A DNA stretch of 64,000 nucleotides from an uncultured Fibrobacter sp. (GCF_947166265.1 NZ_CAMVDO010000009.1:55118-119117); one strand, 5' to 3'. Shown: positions 1 to 8,221, numbered from the stretch's first letter. Numbers and translations: made by a program. The notes: a model not told the origin generated them from the sequence alone.

Positions 1-1200
1 ATTTCCGTACTTCTAGCCCTGTTGACCTGGTTTTCCTCTTCGTTTATGCCCGAAACGGTGCGTAACGAATACTTGATTCCAACCATCAGCAATTCATTCG
101 ATAAGCTCTCCTCCGTATTTTCGGAACTGGCGACGCCACTTGTATTTTTCGCCGTGGTTTCCGGAATCTGCGGCATCGGAGGGGTATCCACCTTCGGTAA
201 GCTAGGCGGAAGCCTCCTCAAGCGCATGATGGGTACATACTTTATCGCCATGATAGCCATGGTGGTCGTGGGGGTTGCCATAGGGCTTGTCCCCACCCAC
301 GCCGCAAGCGAAGGCGGCAACATTTTCTCCGACTTGCTGAAACTTGTACTCGACATCATCCCGAGCAATCTCATTACGCCCTTCCAAACCGACAACGACA
401 TGCAGGTGATTGTCATCGCAATCTTTATCGGTATCGTCTTGCTTTTGCTGGGCGACAAGGTCCGCATCGTCCGAAAATTTTGCGACGAGGCCGGAAGCAT
501 TATCAACCAGATGATGGCTTTTGTCTGTAAGACTCTTCCCCTATTTGTTTATCTCGGCGTCACAAACCTTCTCCTGAGCAATATGCTTGGACAAGTGTAC
601 CTGGTATCGCGCATCTTTGTCATTTCGCTTGCCGGGGCCGCAATCACCATCGGAATTACCATCGCCCGCACCCTATACGTTACCAAGCAACCCTTTTCGA
701 AACTTTTCTCGGCCCAGTTACCATCGCTACTAATAAACCTGACAACCAGTTCGCAGATGTCCGCCATGCCGGAATCCATGAAATGCTGCAAGGAAAAATG
801 GGGCATCGACCAGAAGTTTACCGATTTCGGTCTGCCGCTCGGCGTCGTTTTCTATATGCCCAACGGGGCTATCATGCTCGGAGCGATCGTCTGGGTTCTC
901 ACGGACATTTCCCTAGGAGCAGTCGACATCATTGTACTCTTGAAGCTCGTCCTCGTCTCAGTCATTATCGCCATTGCAGCGCCCCCTATTCCGGGTTCTG
1001 CATTCGCCGTCTTGCCGATTCTTTTTTCAGCCTGCGGAACGAACTTGTCGATGATGCCCCTGGCCGTGATTATCGGATCTACCGTCGGTTACCTACTACC
1101 CGCCATGAACGGCTTCTGCCTGCAACTTGAGCTACTGATGACCGCCAAGAAAGCAAACCTCATTCGTAAAGAGGATCCCCCAGCGGAGCCTTCGACATAA
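1..1200 (+). CDS. dicarboxylate/amino acid:cation symporter (DAACS/SDF family), 5'-truncated by the window edge
   Basis: The frame is open to base 1, so the true start lies outside the window; the TTG at base 22 is probably internal. About 400 residues are visible with many hydrophobic segments. The order matches sodium/proton-coupled glutamate/dicarboxylate symporters: paired N-terminal helices, then a serine/threonine-rich re-entrant segment (LTTSSQMSAMPES), then YMPNGAIM where the family usually has its NMDGT-like signature, then a PPIPGSAFAVLP hairpin. The inferred role is import of an acidic amino acid or dicarboxylate across the inner membrane. The signature segments depart from classical GltP/DctA, so the substrate cannot be named. 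The gene ends 13 bases before a convergent gene. Confidence 0.8.
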   Translation: MSVLLALLTWFSSSFMPETVRNEYLIPTISNSFDKLSSVFSELATPLVFFAVVSGICGIGGVSTFGKLGGSLLKRMMGTYFIAMIAMVVVGVAIGLVPTHAASEGGNIFSDLLKLVLDIIPSNLITPFQTDNDMQVIVIAIFIGIVLLLLGDKVRIVRKFCDEAGSIINQMMAFVCKTLPLFVYLGVTNLLLSNMLGQVYLVSRIFVISLAGAAITIGITIARTLYVTKQPFSKLFSAQLPSLLINLTTSSQMSAMPESMKCCKEKWGIDQKFTDFGLPLGVVFYMPNGAIMLGAIVWVLTDISLGAVDIIVLLKLVLVSVIIAIAAPPIPGSAFAVLPILFSACGTNLSMMPLAVIIGSTVGYLLPAMNGFCLQLELLMTAKKANLIRKEDPPAEPST

Positions 1201-1213
1201 AGCGTCGACTCCA

Positions 1214-2227
1214 TCATTTTTCGGAATAAAGTTCCTTCAATTTTGCGGCAACTTCGGGAAAATAGCGTTCATCGACCGCGAAAGTCAACCAGCCTTTTTT
1301 GAAAACAAATCGGCAATTGCCGTTTTTGTCGTACTTTATTTTACGGGGTGCAGTCTTTTCGAACAAAAAAGATTTTTCACCAAAATGAGTGCAAAGCACG
1401 AACTTATCACTGAACCACTTTATTTTGAGAACTGCTTTCACACCGTCATACACGACACAGAAATAGCCAAATACAAATATAGCGTAACATGCAATAAAAA
1501 GAGCATTTTCCCAAGGGAAAAAGAAAGCTATGAAAGAAGCGCCAACAAGGCCTACTGCAATCCTGCTTTTTCCGCCAATATTCACCAATGGTTTATAAAT
1601 CACATATTCAAGCCCTTCATCCTGCACCACATCCTTTTCCGCCAACTTATCCAAAATTTCGCATAATTTTTGGACCACATCCGGATAATCACTATCAGAC
1701 ACTTGAAAAGTTTTTCCGTCTTTCTTGAAGACAAAAAGCCGTTCGTTCCATCTATCAACACTGGCCCCGTTTTTCATCAACTCATCAAAGGGAATGTCCT
1801 TTTCGCCATAACGGGTACATAGAACAAATTTATTCTTGAACCACTTTACTTTCAAGACCTTTTTTGAAAGAATAAAAGCCATATAAAGAAAAATGATTGC
1901 TGCGCCAAGAAAAATCAAACGCAGTGGCAGCGGAACATCGGCAAAGAAGCCACAAGGCCATGCGATACCATAAAACAGCACCAGTCCCAACCAAAAGGCG
2001 ATTCCCAATATATTCAAGACATGCTTGGCCCTGTTCAGCTTGAATTCCGCACCTTCATAAAAGACTTTGCCATCCCATTCAATCTCGCCTTGCTCTCTCT
2101 TTATAACAGAGACCTTCTTGGGAGCAGTATTCTGCATCTCCTTACCATAATTCGGATTGGGTGCATCGCACCAAAGACAGCGAGGCATATCGTCTTCGTA
2201 TTTATCACCACATTTCGGACAAATCAT
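1214..2227 (-). CDS. zinc-ribbon membrane protein with an internal duplication
   Basis: 337 residues from the ATG at 2227; the longer TTG-started frame (2248) is less likely because it would abut the upstream gene and add an atypical leader. The N-terminus is a zinc ribbon (CPKCG near residue 3, CLWC about 15 residues later). After it come two similar units, each with two hydrophobic helices followed by a soluble segment. The clearest shared block is VLKVKWFKNKFVLCTRYGEK in unit 1 against VLKIKWFSDKFVLCTHFGEK in unit 2. I infer an inner-membrane protein with a metal-binding head; no function is recognised. It follows the lipoprotein gene at 2245-3237 by 17 bases, so the two are probably cotranscribed. 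Confidence 0.6.
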   Translation of the reverse strand: MICPKCGDKYEDDMPRCLWCDAPNPNYGKEMQNTAPKKVSVIKREQGEIEWDGKVFYEGAEFKLNRAKHVLNILGIAFWLGLVLFYGIAWPCGFFADVPLPLRLIFLGAAIIFLYMAFILSKKVLKVKWFKNKFVLCTRYGEKDIPFDELMKNGASVDRWNERLFVFKKDGKTFQVSDSDYPDVVQKLCEILDKLAEKDVVQDEGLEYVIYKPLVNIGGKSRIAVGLVGASFIAFFFPWENALFIACYAIFVFGYFCVVYDGVKAVLKIKWFSDKFVLCTHFGEKSFLFEKTAPRKIKYDKNGNCRFVFKKGWLTFAVDERYFPEVAAKLKELYSEK

Positions 2228-2244
2228 GAAAGCACCGACAAATT

Positions 2245-3237
2245 TCAAAATTTCTCATATCCGCGGTAGACTACGTAAATGGTGAAATCATCTTCACCGT
2301 CCGGGCCCTGTTTATTCAGATAATTCACCGTATGCCAAGGGTGGCGAATTTCGCGCACATAAGACAAATCCTTGTCTTCTGGCGGAACGGAATCCTTTAC
2401 AGACTCTTTCCATTGAGAAAGCGAATACAGATTTGAAAGAGTCAATCGACCTTTTGCATGCTCATACTCAATTTTATAGCAAGGTCCTTGAATCACGTAG
2501 GCATTCGGTGTACTGATAATACCTCGCTCCACTCTATGCGTCGGACATAGGCTAGAATCTGCCATCGGATGGAAATATCCCAGCGTATCAAAACAGTAGA
2601 ATGTGGAATCCGTTCGAGTGAAAGAATAAAAGAAACAGCTCTCATCCTCAGTCACTCTTGCAGACTTCGGTAACCTGGATACATCAAAGGTGGTATCGTT
2701 ACTGTAAGCCGTCAAGTCGGTTTTGGGAGGAAGATTAAAAGTAAAGGAATCCCCATAAAGTTCGTATATATTGACATAGGCAGAAAGGTCTATATCGAAG
2801 GATTTTTCCTTGTATTCTCGATCCACCAGAGTAAAACGCAGGTGATCGTCTTCACCGAGAGGAATTTCGGCATGATAACCTAAAACTCTTCCATTAACGA
2901 AAACTTCTAAATTCGACGGTTCCTCGTACTTGCTTTTTTGAGGCAAGTGATGAAGCGTTTCGTCATCACCATACTTGATACTATCGACACAAAAGGTGCT
3001 TTGTTCCGAAACATCTTCGTCGGGAAGGTAGGCACAATCAACCGTATAAAGCCACGCCACGCGCAATGAATCATCCGCATGCAACTCGACAGCAAACGAT
3101 GTCGGACGATGACGGATTTCCGTAGAAGGCAGACACTTATGCGTATCACAATAACTTTCTTCTGGTTCAAAACTTTTAAGACAACCGATTAGTCCCAAAC
3201 TAAGGCTTAACAATAAAAAACAAATATAACGATTCAT
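2245..3237 (-). CDS. hypothetical lipoprotein
   Basis: 330 residues. The N-terminus MNRYICFLLLSLSLGLIGC is a lipoprotein signal with lipobox LIGC, so the protein should be lipidated and exported. The mature part is hydrophilic, with several cysteines and many aromatic residues and no family I recognise. It sits directly upstream of the zinc-ribbon membrane protein on the same strand. The AT content is higher than in the housekeeping genes of the window, as for its neighbours between about 1.2 and 4.2 kb. Confidence 0.6.
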   Translation of the reverse strand: MNRYICFLLLSLSLGLIGCLKSFEPEESYCDTHKCLPSTEIRHRPTSFAVELHADDSLRVAWLYTVDCAYLPDEDVSEQSTFCVDSIKYGDDETLHHLPQKSKYEEPSNLEVFVNGRVLGYHAEIPLGEDDHLRFTLVDREYKEKSFDIDLSAYVNIYELYGDSFTFNLPPKTDLTAYSNDTTFDVSRLPKSARVTEDESCFFYSFTRTDSTFYCFDTLGYFHPMADSSLCPTHRVERGIISTPNAYVIQGPCYKIEYEHAKGRLTLSNLYSLSQWKESVKDSVPPEDKDLSYVREIRHPWHTVNYLNKQGPDGEDDFTIYVVYRGYEKF

Positions 3238-3357
3238 AAAATTTCTAGTCCGAGATAAATTTTCGCCATATTTTAAGTAAATTTCCCAAAAAAATATATA
3301 TTAAAGAATGACCAAGCCAAAAAATAGTAAGACATCATGCATATTTAAGGGGGCTTT

Positions 3358-4170
3358 ATGAAAAAATTTTTGATTTCGATGTTCATTTTGTCTACGTTAG
3401 CTCTTATGGGATGCACAACCTCAAACACTCGCCCCCATATTGATAAAGTGAGCGTATCTGCGTCTGATGCCCCTGAAGTTCATGGACTTAACGCAAATGG
3501 GAACCCGCATTCAGCCATGTTGCGAGTCAATGGAAAGATTGGCTATTCTAAACAAAAAGATGAAAATGTTAAACCAAGTGGAAGCTACAAGTTGTGGTAC
3601 GAAATGGGAGGCGTCGACGTTGCCGGCAAAATGGACGCTTTGTACAAAATAGATCATTTTGTAATTGGCGGAGGATTTGGCATAGATGACGGAATATTTT
3701 ACCACTTTACGTCAGGATGGAATTTTTCGCATTTTGAATTGGGAGCCTTTTTAGGCATTTTTAATCAGCTCTATAATGTTCAATATAGCGGAAAAAAATG
3801 TGAGGCAACAAAAACAAGAGACATTTCATTAGACGGTCTTGTTTTAGGGAGTGAAGAATACTGCACCTCATACACTCCGTTTGAAGAAGACAAATATAAA
3901 TTTGGTTTCGACCCATTTTTGGGAGTGTTTGCGGGAACGTTTATTGATAAATTTTTTGTTAATTACAGCCTGAGTTTTTATACAAGTTACCTTGAAATAG
4001 AAAGCAAATCACTGGACATGCCACTTGTAATCTCTCATTACTTTAACTTGGGCTATAGATTCAACAAGAAATTCGATTTTAGCATTGGTACCGTTTTGAC
4101 TAAAGCGGATTCTAAAAAATCCGAATGGGTATACGGTATAAATGCAGGAATAAGTTATTTTCTTTTATAG
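3358..4170 (+). CDS. hypothetical lipoprotein with outer-membrane-like C-terminal half
   Basis: 270 residues beginning with a lipoprotein signal (lipobox ALMGC near residue 19). A purine-rich ribosome-binding site (AAGGGGG) precedes the ATG. The C-terminal two thirds alternates aromatic and polar residues with repeated glycine-rich turns and ends YGINAGISYFLL, which resembles a small beta-barrel. The last bases overlap the convergent gene ending at 4165 by 6 bases. Function unknown. Localisation to the outer membrane is inferred from the lipobox and strand-like pattern only. Confidence 0.55.
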   Translation: MKKFLISMFILSTLALMGCTTSNTRPHIDKVSVSASDAPEVHGLNANGNPHSAMLRVNGKIGYSKQKDENVKPSGSYKLWYEMGGVDVAGKMDALYKIDHFVIGGGFGIDDGIFYHFTSGWNFSHFELGAFLGIFNQLYNVQYSGKKCEATKTRDISLDGLVLGSEEYCTSYTPFEEDKYKFGFDPFLGVFAGTFIDKFFVNYSLSFYTSYLEIESKSLDMPLVISHYFNLGYRFNKKFDFSIGTVLTKADSKKSEWVYGINAGISYFLL

Positions 4171-5832
4171 TTTCAACAGTAATTTCTTGTTTTCCAACAG
4201 GCCGTCGTTATCGAAGCGAACGGTCGGATTCTTGCCGCTCTTAAAGGCGTCTTCGCTTTCGTAGAGTGAAAGAGCCACGAAAACACCCGGCTGGTTTGCG
4301 ACACTCACCTTCCCCACGGGGGCTTTATACGTAAAGGAGAAATCCTTTGAAGCACCGTCCTTGAATGTAGCCTTCGGAATGCGAACCATCTCGCCGATTG
4401 GCGCAAGAGCCTTGCCCGTACTATCCACGAATTCTGCCACCAAATAGACATCGAAGAAGCACGGAGCTACGCCAGTATTCTTGACGGTAATGTTCAGTGT
4501 GCTTGTTGTATCCTTGGAGCTTATGACAGTCTCCAGTTCCGCTTTCGTTACAGTAAAATTGTATCCGATGACCTTGCTCATGGAATCGGCAAGAGCTTTG
4601 TTGTCCTTATAAAAATTGTAACCGCAATCGCTGTCCTGGTCTAGAACGTAGTAAGTCAAGTGGGCCGTAGTAATCGCGTCCACCCAACGCTGCGGAGTCC
4701 ACTTGAGATAGCCTCCGGGAATCACATCGGTGTAATTCAGCATGGTAGTATAGCCGGCTATATTCTCGGCGATAGTCGGCAAGTTGGCCTCGTAGGCTCG
4801 CACTAGAGAATCCGGCCTGCCGGGAATGCCGATGAATCCGTCGTCACGCTTGGTTATGCCCAGTTTAAGCGCATGCGTATACACCTCGCCCATGCCGCTA
4901 GAAGGCAACACCAGCTGAGTTTTCTTGAATACGGAGGCGTAGTAATCCAACAAATCCATCTCTATCGAATCAGACGGCATTTCACTTCCATCCAAATGGG
5001 ATGCATGCCACTCGCCCCATTCACCAAAGGTGCGGATGTCAATGTATTCAATTCGCGGGTCGCCATCATATTTTTCTGCCAGAGCCTTGGCAAATTCCTT
5101 CGCATAGTACAGGTAGACCGAGTCATCCCAGACAGGAACGGTGGCGCGGTAGCCGTTCCAATCCAAGGTGGCAGAGACCTTCTTCGCCCCCGATTCGTAG
5201 ACGAAGGACGGAGTCCAGTCATATTCCTCTTCGGGCGTGTCGCTGCTTTTGATATACGACGGAGAATACGGCAGCACACGCAGGGCATAGCCCATGTTGC
5301 GTTCGGCAAGAGCGTTCAGCAGTTTTTCCAGTTCCGTCCAGTCGAAAACGCCCTTAGCCGGGTTCAGCTTGTTCCACTGCTGGTAACCGGAACCGTACGA
5401 GACCAAATCCCACGCCCTGTTGTTCAGGGAACCGTAAGGACCGTATTCGAACTCCGGCACGAACACCCAGGCGCCACCCGTCGGGACCGTGAATCCCTTG
5501 TGCGGGTTAGAAATCGGGCCGTCGAAACGCTTGAGGGCGTAAGTGATTTTTGTGGTGTCGGCAGCAAGAACCGCGGAAGTTTCTTTTTCGTCATTGCGAG
5601 AACTCGAAGAGGGAGCTAACCACGAGTTCGACGAAGTGGCAGCAATCCTTGAAGAACTTGACTCCACAACAACCGAGGAGAGCGCGAGATCCGAAGAACT
5701 CGACTCTTCAACGGCACAGCTTTCTGTATTCTCGGGTCCGGAGCTGTTCGAGTCATCGCCACAAGCGACGAACAGCGCCGCCGCGGTCATCAGAACAAAC
5801 TTTCCAAGAAATTTGCTAAAAGGTTCCGTCAT
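4165..5832 (-). CDS. DUF4874/DUF4832-like secreted lipoprotein with polyserine linker
   Basis: 555 residues. The signal peptide ends at lipobox FVACG (Cys about residue 24). A serine-rich linker (about residues 40-80, repeated SSSS) then leads to a globular region. This begins near NPHKGFTVPTGGAW and contains IDIRTFGEWGEWHASH, typical of DUF4874/DUF4832 proteins, which have a glycosidase-like TIM-barrel arrangement. The C-terminal 130 residues look like a beta-sandwich. The serine linker is the usual Fibrobacter way of joining surface modules. Action on a polysaccharide outside the cell is plausible but not shown; family assignment is from remembered sequence features. Confidence 0.6.
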   Translation of the reverse strand: MTEPFSKFLGKFVLMTAAALFVACGDDSNSSGPENTESCAVEESSSSDLALSSVVVESSSSRIAATSSNSWLAPSSSSRNDEKETSAVLAADTTKITYALKRFDGPISNPHKGFTVPTGGAWVFVPEFEYGPYGSLNNRAWDLVSYGSGYQQWNKLNPAKGVFDWTELEKLLNALAERNMGYALRVLPYSPSYIKSSDTPEEEYDWTPSFVYESGAKKVSATLDWNGYRATVPVWDDSVYLYYAKEFAKALAEKYDGDPRIEYIDIRTFGEWGEWHASHLDGSEMPSDSIEMDLLDYYASVFKKTQLVLPSSGMGEVYTHALKLGITKRDDGFIGIPGRPDSLVRAYEANLPTIAENIAGYTTMLNYTDVIPGGYLKWTPQRWVDAITTAHLTYYVLDQDSDCGYNFYKDNKALADSMSKVIGYNFTVTKAELETVISSKDTTSTLNITVKNTGVAPCFFDVYLVAEFVDSTGKALAPIGEMVRIPKATFKDGASKDFSFTYKAPVGKVSVANQPGVFVALSLYESEDAFKSGKNPTVRFDNDGLLENKKLLLKL

Positions 5833-6000
5833 AATTTAAGTATAACAAAATATTTTTGCGAACATCGGGGCATTACAGAATTCCCTGCAACTCCAGAATG
5901 ACTCCTAAGGAGGGCAAGACTGTAGGCAGGTGGGTACCGTCCCCATTGGCTAGTATTATAATCAACTCAAACTGCGTATTTTATAAAAATAAGACACCCC
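5833..6000. other. intergenic stretch, no gene seen
   Basis: Part of a gap of about 230 bases between the DUF4832-like gene (minus strand) and the toxin gene (plus strand). It should hold the divergent promoters of both. No ORF with a credible start and ribosome-binding site was found. Confidence 0.4.
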
Positions 6001-6029
6001 TTGCGTTTCTCAAAAGTTTTTATTATATT
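6001..6029 (+). promoter_or_regulatory. candidate sigma-70-type promoter of the toxin-antitoxin operon
   Basis: TTGCGT, a 17-base spacer, then TATATT, ending 35 bases before the toxin ATG at 6065. The spacing and hexamers fit a housekeeping promoter. Not tested against a Fibrobacter-specific model. Confidence 0.4.
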
Positions 6030-6064
6030 AGAAAACAGGACTTTTGACTAACGGAGAGGGTTTC

Positions 6065-6379
6065 ATGAAAATTGAATACAGGAGCAGAGAATTAGAATTA
6101 TGCGCAATAGACGAAGCGTATGCCTTACGGCGCATGGGCAAAAAACGGGCGACATGCTACAATTTGCGAATAAAGGCAATCAAATATGCCGAGAACTTTG
6201 AAATTCTGAAGACTGTGCCCGGAAATTTCCATGAACTTGTGGGCAACCGCAAGGGCCAATGGGCATGCAGCCTTGACCAGCCTTATCGTCTTATAATCAA
6301 AGGCGCAGAACCGAACGAATTTGTTATCTGGGCAGAACGGCACAATGCCGAAATTATGGAAATCGTAGATTATCATTAG
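6065..6379 (+). CDS. HigB-like toxin of the RelE/ParE superfamily
   Basis: 104 residues from the ATG at 6065, chosen because GGAGAGG lies 6-8 bases upstream; a TTG seven codons earlier is rejected. Small basic protein with the pattern of plasmid-maintenance killer proteins: LRIKAIKYAENFEILKT, then GNFHELVGNRKGQWACSL, then QPYRLIIKGAE. The C-terminal strand carries WAERHNAEIMEIVDYH. Members are usually ribosome-dependent mRNA interferases. The start of the antitoxin gene lies 11 bases downstream, in the toxin-first order typical of higBA. Catalytic competence cannot be judged from sequence alone. Confidence 0.8.
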   Translation: MKIEYRSRELELCAIDEAYALRRMGKKRATCYNLRIKAIKYAENFEILKTVPGNFHELVGNRKGQWACSLDQPYRLIIKGAEPNEFVIWAERHNAEIMEIVDYH

Positions 6380-6390
6380 CAGAGGTAAAC

Positions 6391-7401
6391 ATGCAGAAGA
6401 ATAAGGAAGCTATCGTTTGGGGAATTACCCCGCCGGGAGCGTTTCTTGAAGAAAAACTTCAGGAAATGGGCCTCGATGTCAATGATTTTGCAGCGCGTAT
6501 CGGCTACACGCCTAAAACAGTGAACGAAATTCTGAAAGGCAAGTGCAACATAACTATCGAAGTCGCACATTCCCTAGATTACGCCACCGGAATCCCGGTC
6601 AGTTTTTGGCTTAACGCCCAAAAAGGGTACGAAGAAGAACTTATGAGACTTCAAGTCAAAGAAGCCGTCAAGAACCAGGCCGGTTGGCGCAAGTTCTTCC
6701 CTATCGGTGAACTCAATCCGCGCACATGGATCAAGGACTTCAACAACAAAGAAGACGGCGTGTCGCCCATCCTCAAGTTCTTCGGGGTGGCAAGCCCCAA
6801 GGCGTGGGAAAATTACTACTACAAGAACCGCCTGAAGGTGGCCTTCCGCATCTCGCTGGCCGAAACCGAAGACCCGTACGCGGCCTCCGTGTGGATGCGC
6901 CGCGGCGAAATCCTCGCCGACGAAATCAAGATGGAAAAGCAGAACGACAAGAAGCTGCGTTCCGCCATCAAGAAGGCAATGCCGCAATTCGTGGAACTGG
7001 CCAAAAACGATGTTGCCGCGTGGGAAGATTTACGCCGCAAGAAGGCCTTGCCCAAGCCGAAGGTGGGCGAAGACTTCATTGACGACGGCATGCACAAGCT
7101 GCAGGAACTGGGCGCAAAGTTCGGAATCAAGGTACTCTACGCGCAGAACTTCAAGTCGGCGCCGATTCATGGCATGGCCCGCTGGTACAAGGACATTCCC
7201 GTCATCCAGCTTCACGACCGTTTCAAGGACCGCAATGCATTCTGGTTCACGTTCTTCCACGAGCTCGGCCACATCGCGCTCCACGGCAAGAAGGACATCT
7301 TCATCAAGAACGTCTATTACGGCAACAAAAACCAGCAGAAGGACGACGAGGCAAACGCATTCGCGCAAAAATACATGACGCAGGCAGGGCTAGAAGTCTA
7401 G
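6391..7401 (+). CDS. HigA-type antitoxin fused to an ImmA/IrrE metallopeptidase domain
   Basis: 336 residues, more than three times the length of a plain HigA. Residues 1-95 are an XRE-type helix-turn-helix of the HigA kind (FAARIGYTPKTVNEILKG, then IPVSFWLNAQKGYEE). A middle helical region follows. The C-terminal 130 residues form an ImmA/IrrE-like zinc protease with HELGHIALHG (HExxH) and a downstream DDEANAFAQ that supplies the usual third acidic ligand. It follows the HigB-like toxin by 11 bases. Expected roles are to neutralise the toxin and repress the operon through the HTH. The protease may cleave a repressor or the antitoxin itself, which is an inference from other ImmA/IrrE proteins. 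Confidence 0.82.
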   Translation: MQKNKEAIVWGITPPGAFLEEKLQEMGLDVNDFAARIGYTPKTVNEILKGKCNITIEVAHSLDYATGIPVSFWLNAQKGYEEELMRLQVKEAVKNQAGWRKFFPIGELNPRTWIKDFNNKEDGVSPILKFFGVASPKAWENYYYKNRLKVAFRISLAETEDPYAASVWMRRGEILADEIKMEKQNDKKLRSAIKKAMPQFVELAKNDVAAWEDLRRKKALPKPKVGEDFIDDGMHKLQELGAKFGIKVLYAQNFKSAPIHGMARWYKDIPVIQLHDRFKDRNAFWFTFFHELGHIALHGKKDIFIKNVYYGNKNQQKDDEANAFAQKYMTQAGLEV

Positions 7402-7419
7402 GGAAACAAGGAGCGCAGT

Positions 7420-7593
7420 ATGGCACAGGCAACAGTTTCCGCACGCATCGACAGCAAGGACAAGGAAAGTTTCGATAAGTTCTGCAGCAATGCAAGCGAC
7501 ATCGAAGCCCTCAAAAAAGGCATCGAACAGCTGAATGCCGGCAAGGGAATTGTAAAGACCATAGAAGAACTGGAGGCGATGGAGAATGGCTAA
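7420..7593 (+). pseudogene. internally deleted RelB/DinJ-like antitoxin remnant
   Basis: An open 57-codon frame with a good ribosome-binding site (AAGGAG, 6 bases before ATG). It starts MAQATVSARIDSKDKESFDK, which looks like a RelB/DinJ ribbon-helix-helix N-terminus. After FCSN it goes directly to ASDIEALKKGIEQLNAGKG and a tail IEELEAMENG, which looks like an antitoxin C-terminus. The central part expected in a family of about 85-100 residues is missing, apparently in frame. It overlaps the following toxin remnant by 8 bases, as intact relB-yoeB pairs often do. It may still make a short protein, but full antitoxin function is unlikely. Confidence 0.65.
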
Positions 7594-7704
7594 AATCGCT
7601 TTTTCGGAAGCCGCAGAATCGACGACGCAAACCGTCTGATTTATCGAATCAACGACGAATTTATCGACATTCTCTCGTGCAAAGGCCATTACGAGAACGT
7701 CTGA
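7586..7704 (+). pseudogene. YoeB-like toxin remnant, centre deleted and frame broken
   Basis: The ATG at 7586 opens MAKIAFSEAA, the usual first strand of YoeB-type toxins, but the frame then stops at 7637. In another frame the bases encode SRRIDDANRLIYRI and then ILSCKGHYENV, matching the C-terminal half of YoeB including the SRRI and HY segments. About 40-45 residues between the two parts are absent. The toxin is dead, and its partner just upstream is also internally deleted. This is evidence of decay of a second toxin-antitoxin module next to an intact-looking first one. Confidence 0.75.
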
Positions 7705-7750
7705 CTAGGAAGGACGAAGCCTTTAAGTCAGATTGTTGCTTTTTTGTCAT

Positions 7751-7774
7751 GCCCGTGCAAGCGGGCTTTCTTTT
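7751..7774 (+). terminator. rho-independent terminator after the toxin-antitoxin genes
   Basis: GCCCG stem, six-base loop, CGGGC, then TTTCTTTT. It closes the transcription unit that starts near 6030. Confidence 0.7.
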
Positions 7775-7817
7775 CCCCAAAAAAATTATATATTTATTCT
7801 TGAAAATAGAGTTTTCT

Positions 7818-8036
7818 CTTATTCTCAGCTAGAAATCTCGACAGTTTCCAGATATAGAGGATAGGACGAACGCTCACGTCTGCGGCAATTCTGTTGCCGT
7901 ATCGTTTTGCTATAGGCAAATTGTATTTGCCTTTTAGTTACGCGACCTTTATTGGGGCGTGAGTTGTTTGTGTTTATTTGTATCGGGCAGTCGAGAGCCT
8001 CTAGCTGGTAAATACATTCAACTCCACGCCTTTTTT
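7818..8036 (+). ncRNA. candidate structured RNA, copy 1, with intrinsic terminator
   Basis: No ORF is present. Elements seen: (1) a 9-bp stem 7818-7826 with 7857-7865, enclosing AGCTAGAAATCTCGACA (7827-7843) and a small hairpin GAAA/TTTC; (2) hairpin CGGCAA/TTGCCG near 7883-7898; (3) hairpin GGCAAAT/ATTTGCC near 7915-7931; (4) a large 3' stem 7956-7966 with 8019-8030 (one bulge) plus 7969-7976 with 8009-8016, followed by six Ts. The 5' core can also pair with the loop of the 3' stem: 7827-7833 with 8000-8006, and 7836-7842 with 7990-7996. It could be a cis-regulator or a free small RNA; I recognise no known family. Confidence 0.5.
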
Positions 8037-8092
8037 ATTCAAAAAAATGGGTTGATTGCTGAATAAGGGTGAACTCGTACCGGAGTTTAACT

Positions 8093-8213
8093 CTTGTTCT
8101 TAGCTAGAAATCTCGACAATTTCTGATACAAAGAATAAGACTATGCTCGCCTACGCCTTTGTAATATATGGGTGTAGTGTATCCTGAGTGAATAGTATTC
8201 GCTCGGGTTTATT
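8093..8213 (+). ncRNA. candidate structured RNA, copy 2, 5' domain shared with copy 1
   Basis: The 17-base core of copy 1 recurs exactly at 8102-8118, again inside a 9-bp stem (8093-8101 with 8131-8139). The stem sequence differs from copy 1 but stays paired. The rest is different: hairpin CTACGCC/GGTGTAG (8151-8157, 8171-8177), then an 11-bp stem 8183-8193/8197-8207 with loop AGT and a TTTATT tail, which is terminator-like. The long-range partner of copy 1 is missing here. It ends 130 bases before the restriction endonuclease start codon, so it may be its leader. Confidence 0.45.
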
Positions 8214-8221
8214 AGTCATGC

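Noticed and set aside
4873..5619. 248-codon plus-strand frame over the DUF4832-like gene
   Set aside because: Antisense shadow; arginine- and histidine-rich without a start signal.
7818..8213. Retron, or IscB-associated omega RNA
   Set aside because: No reverse transcriptase and no IscB/TnpB-type gene are nearby; the RNAs precede a restriction endonuclease and methyltransferase instead.
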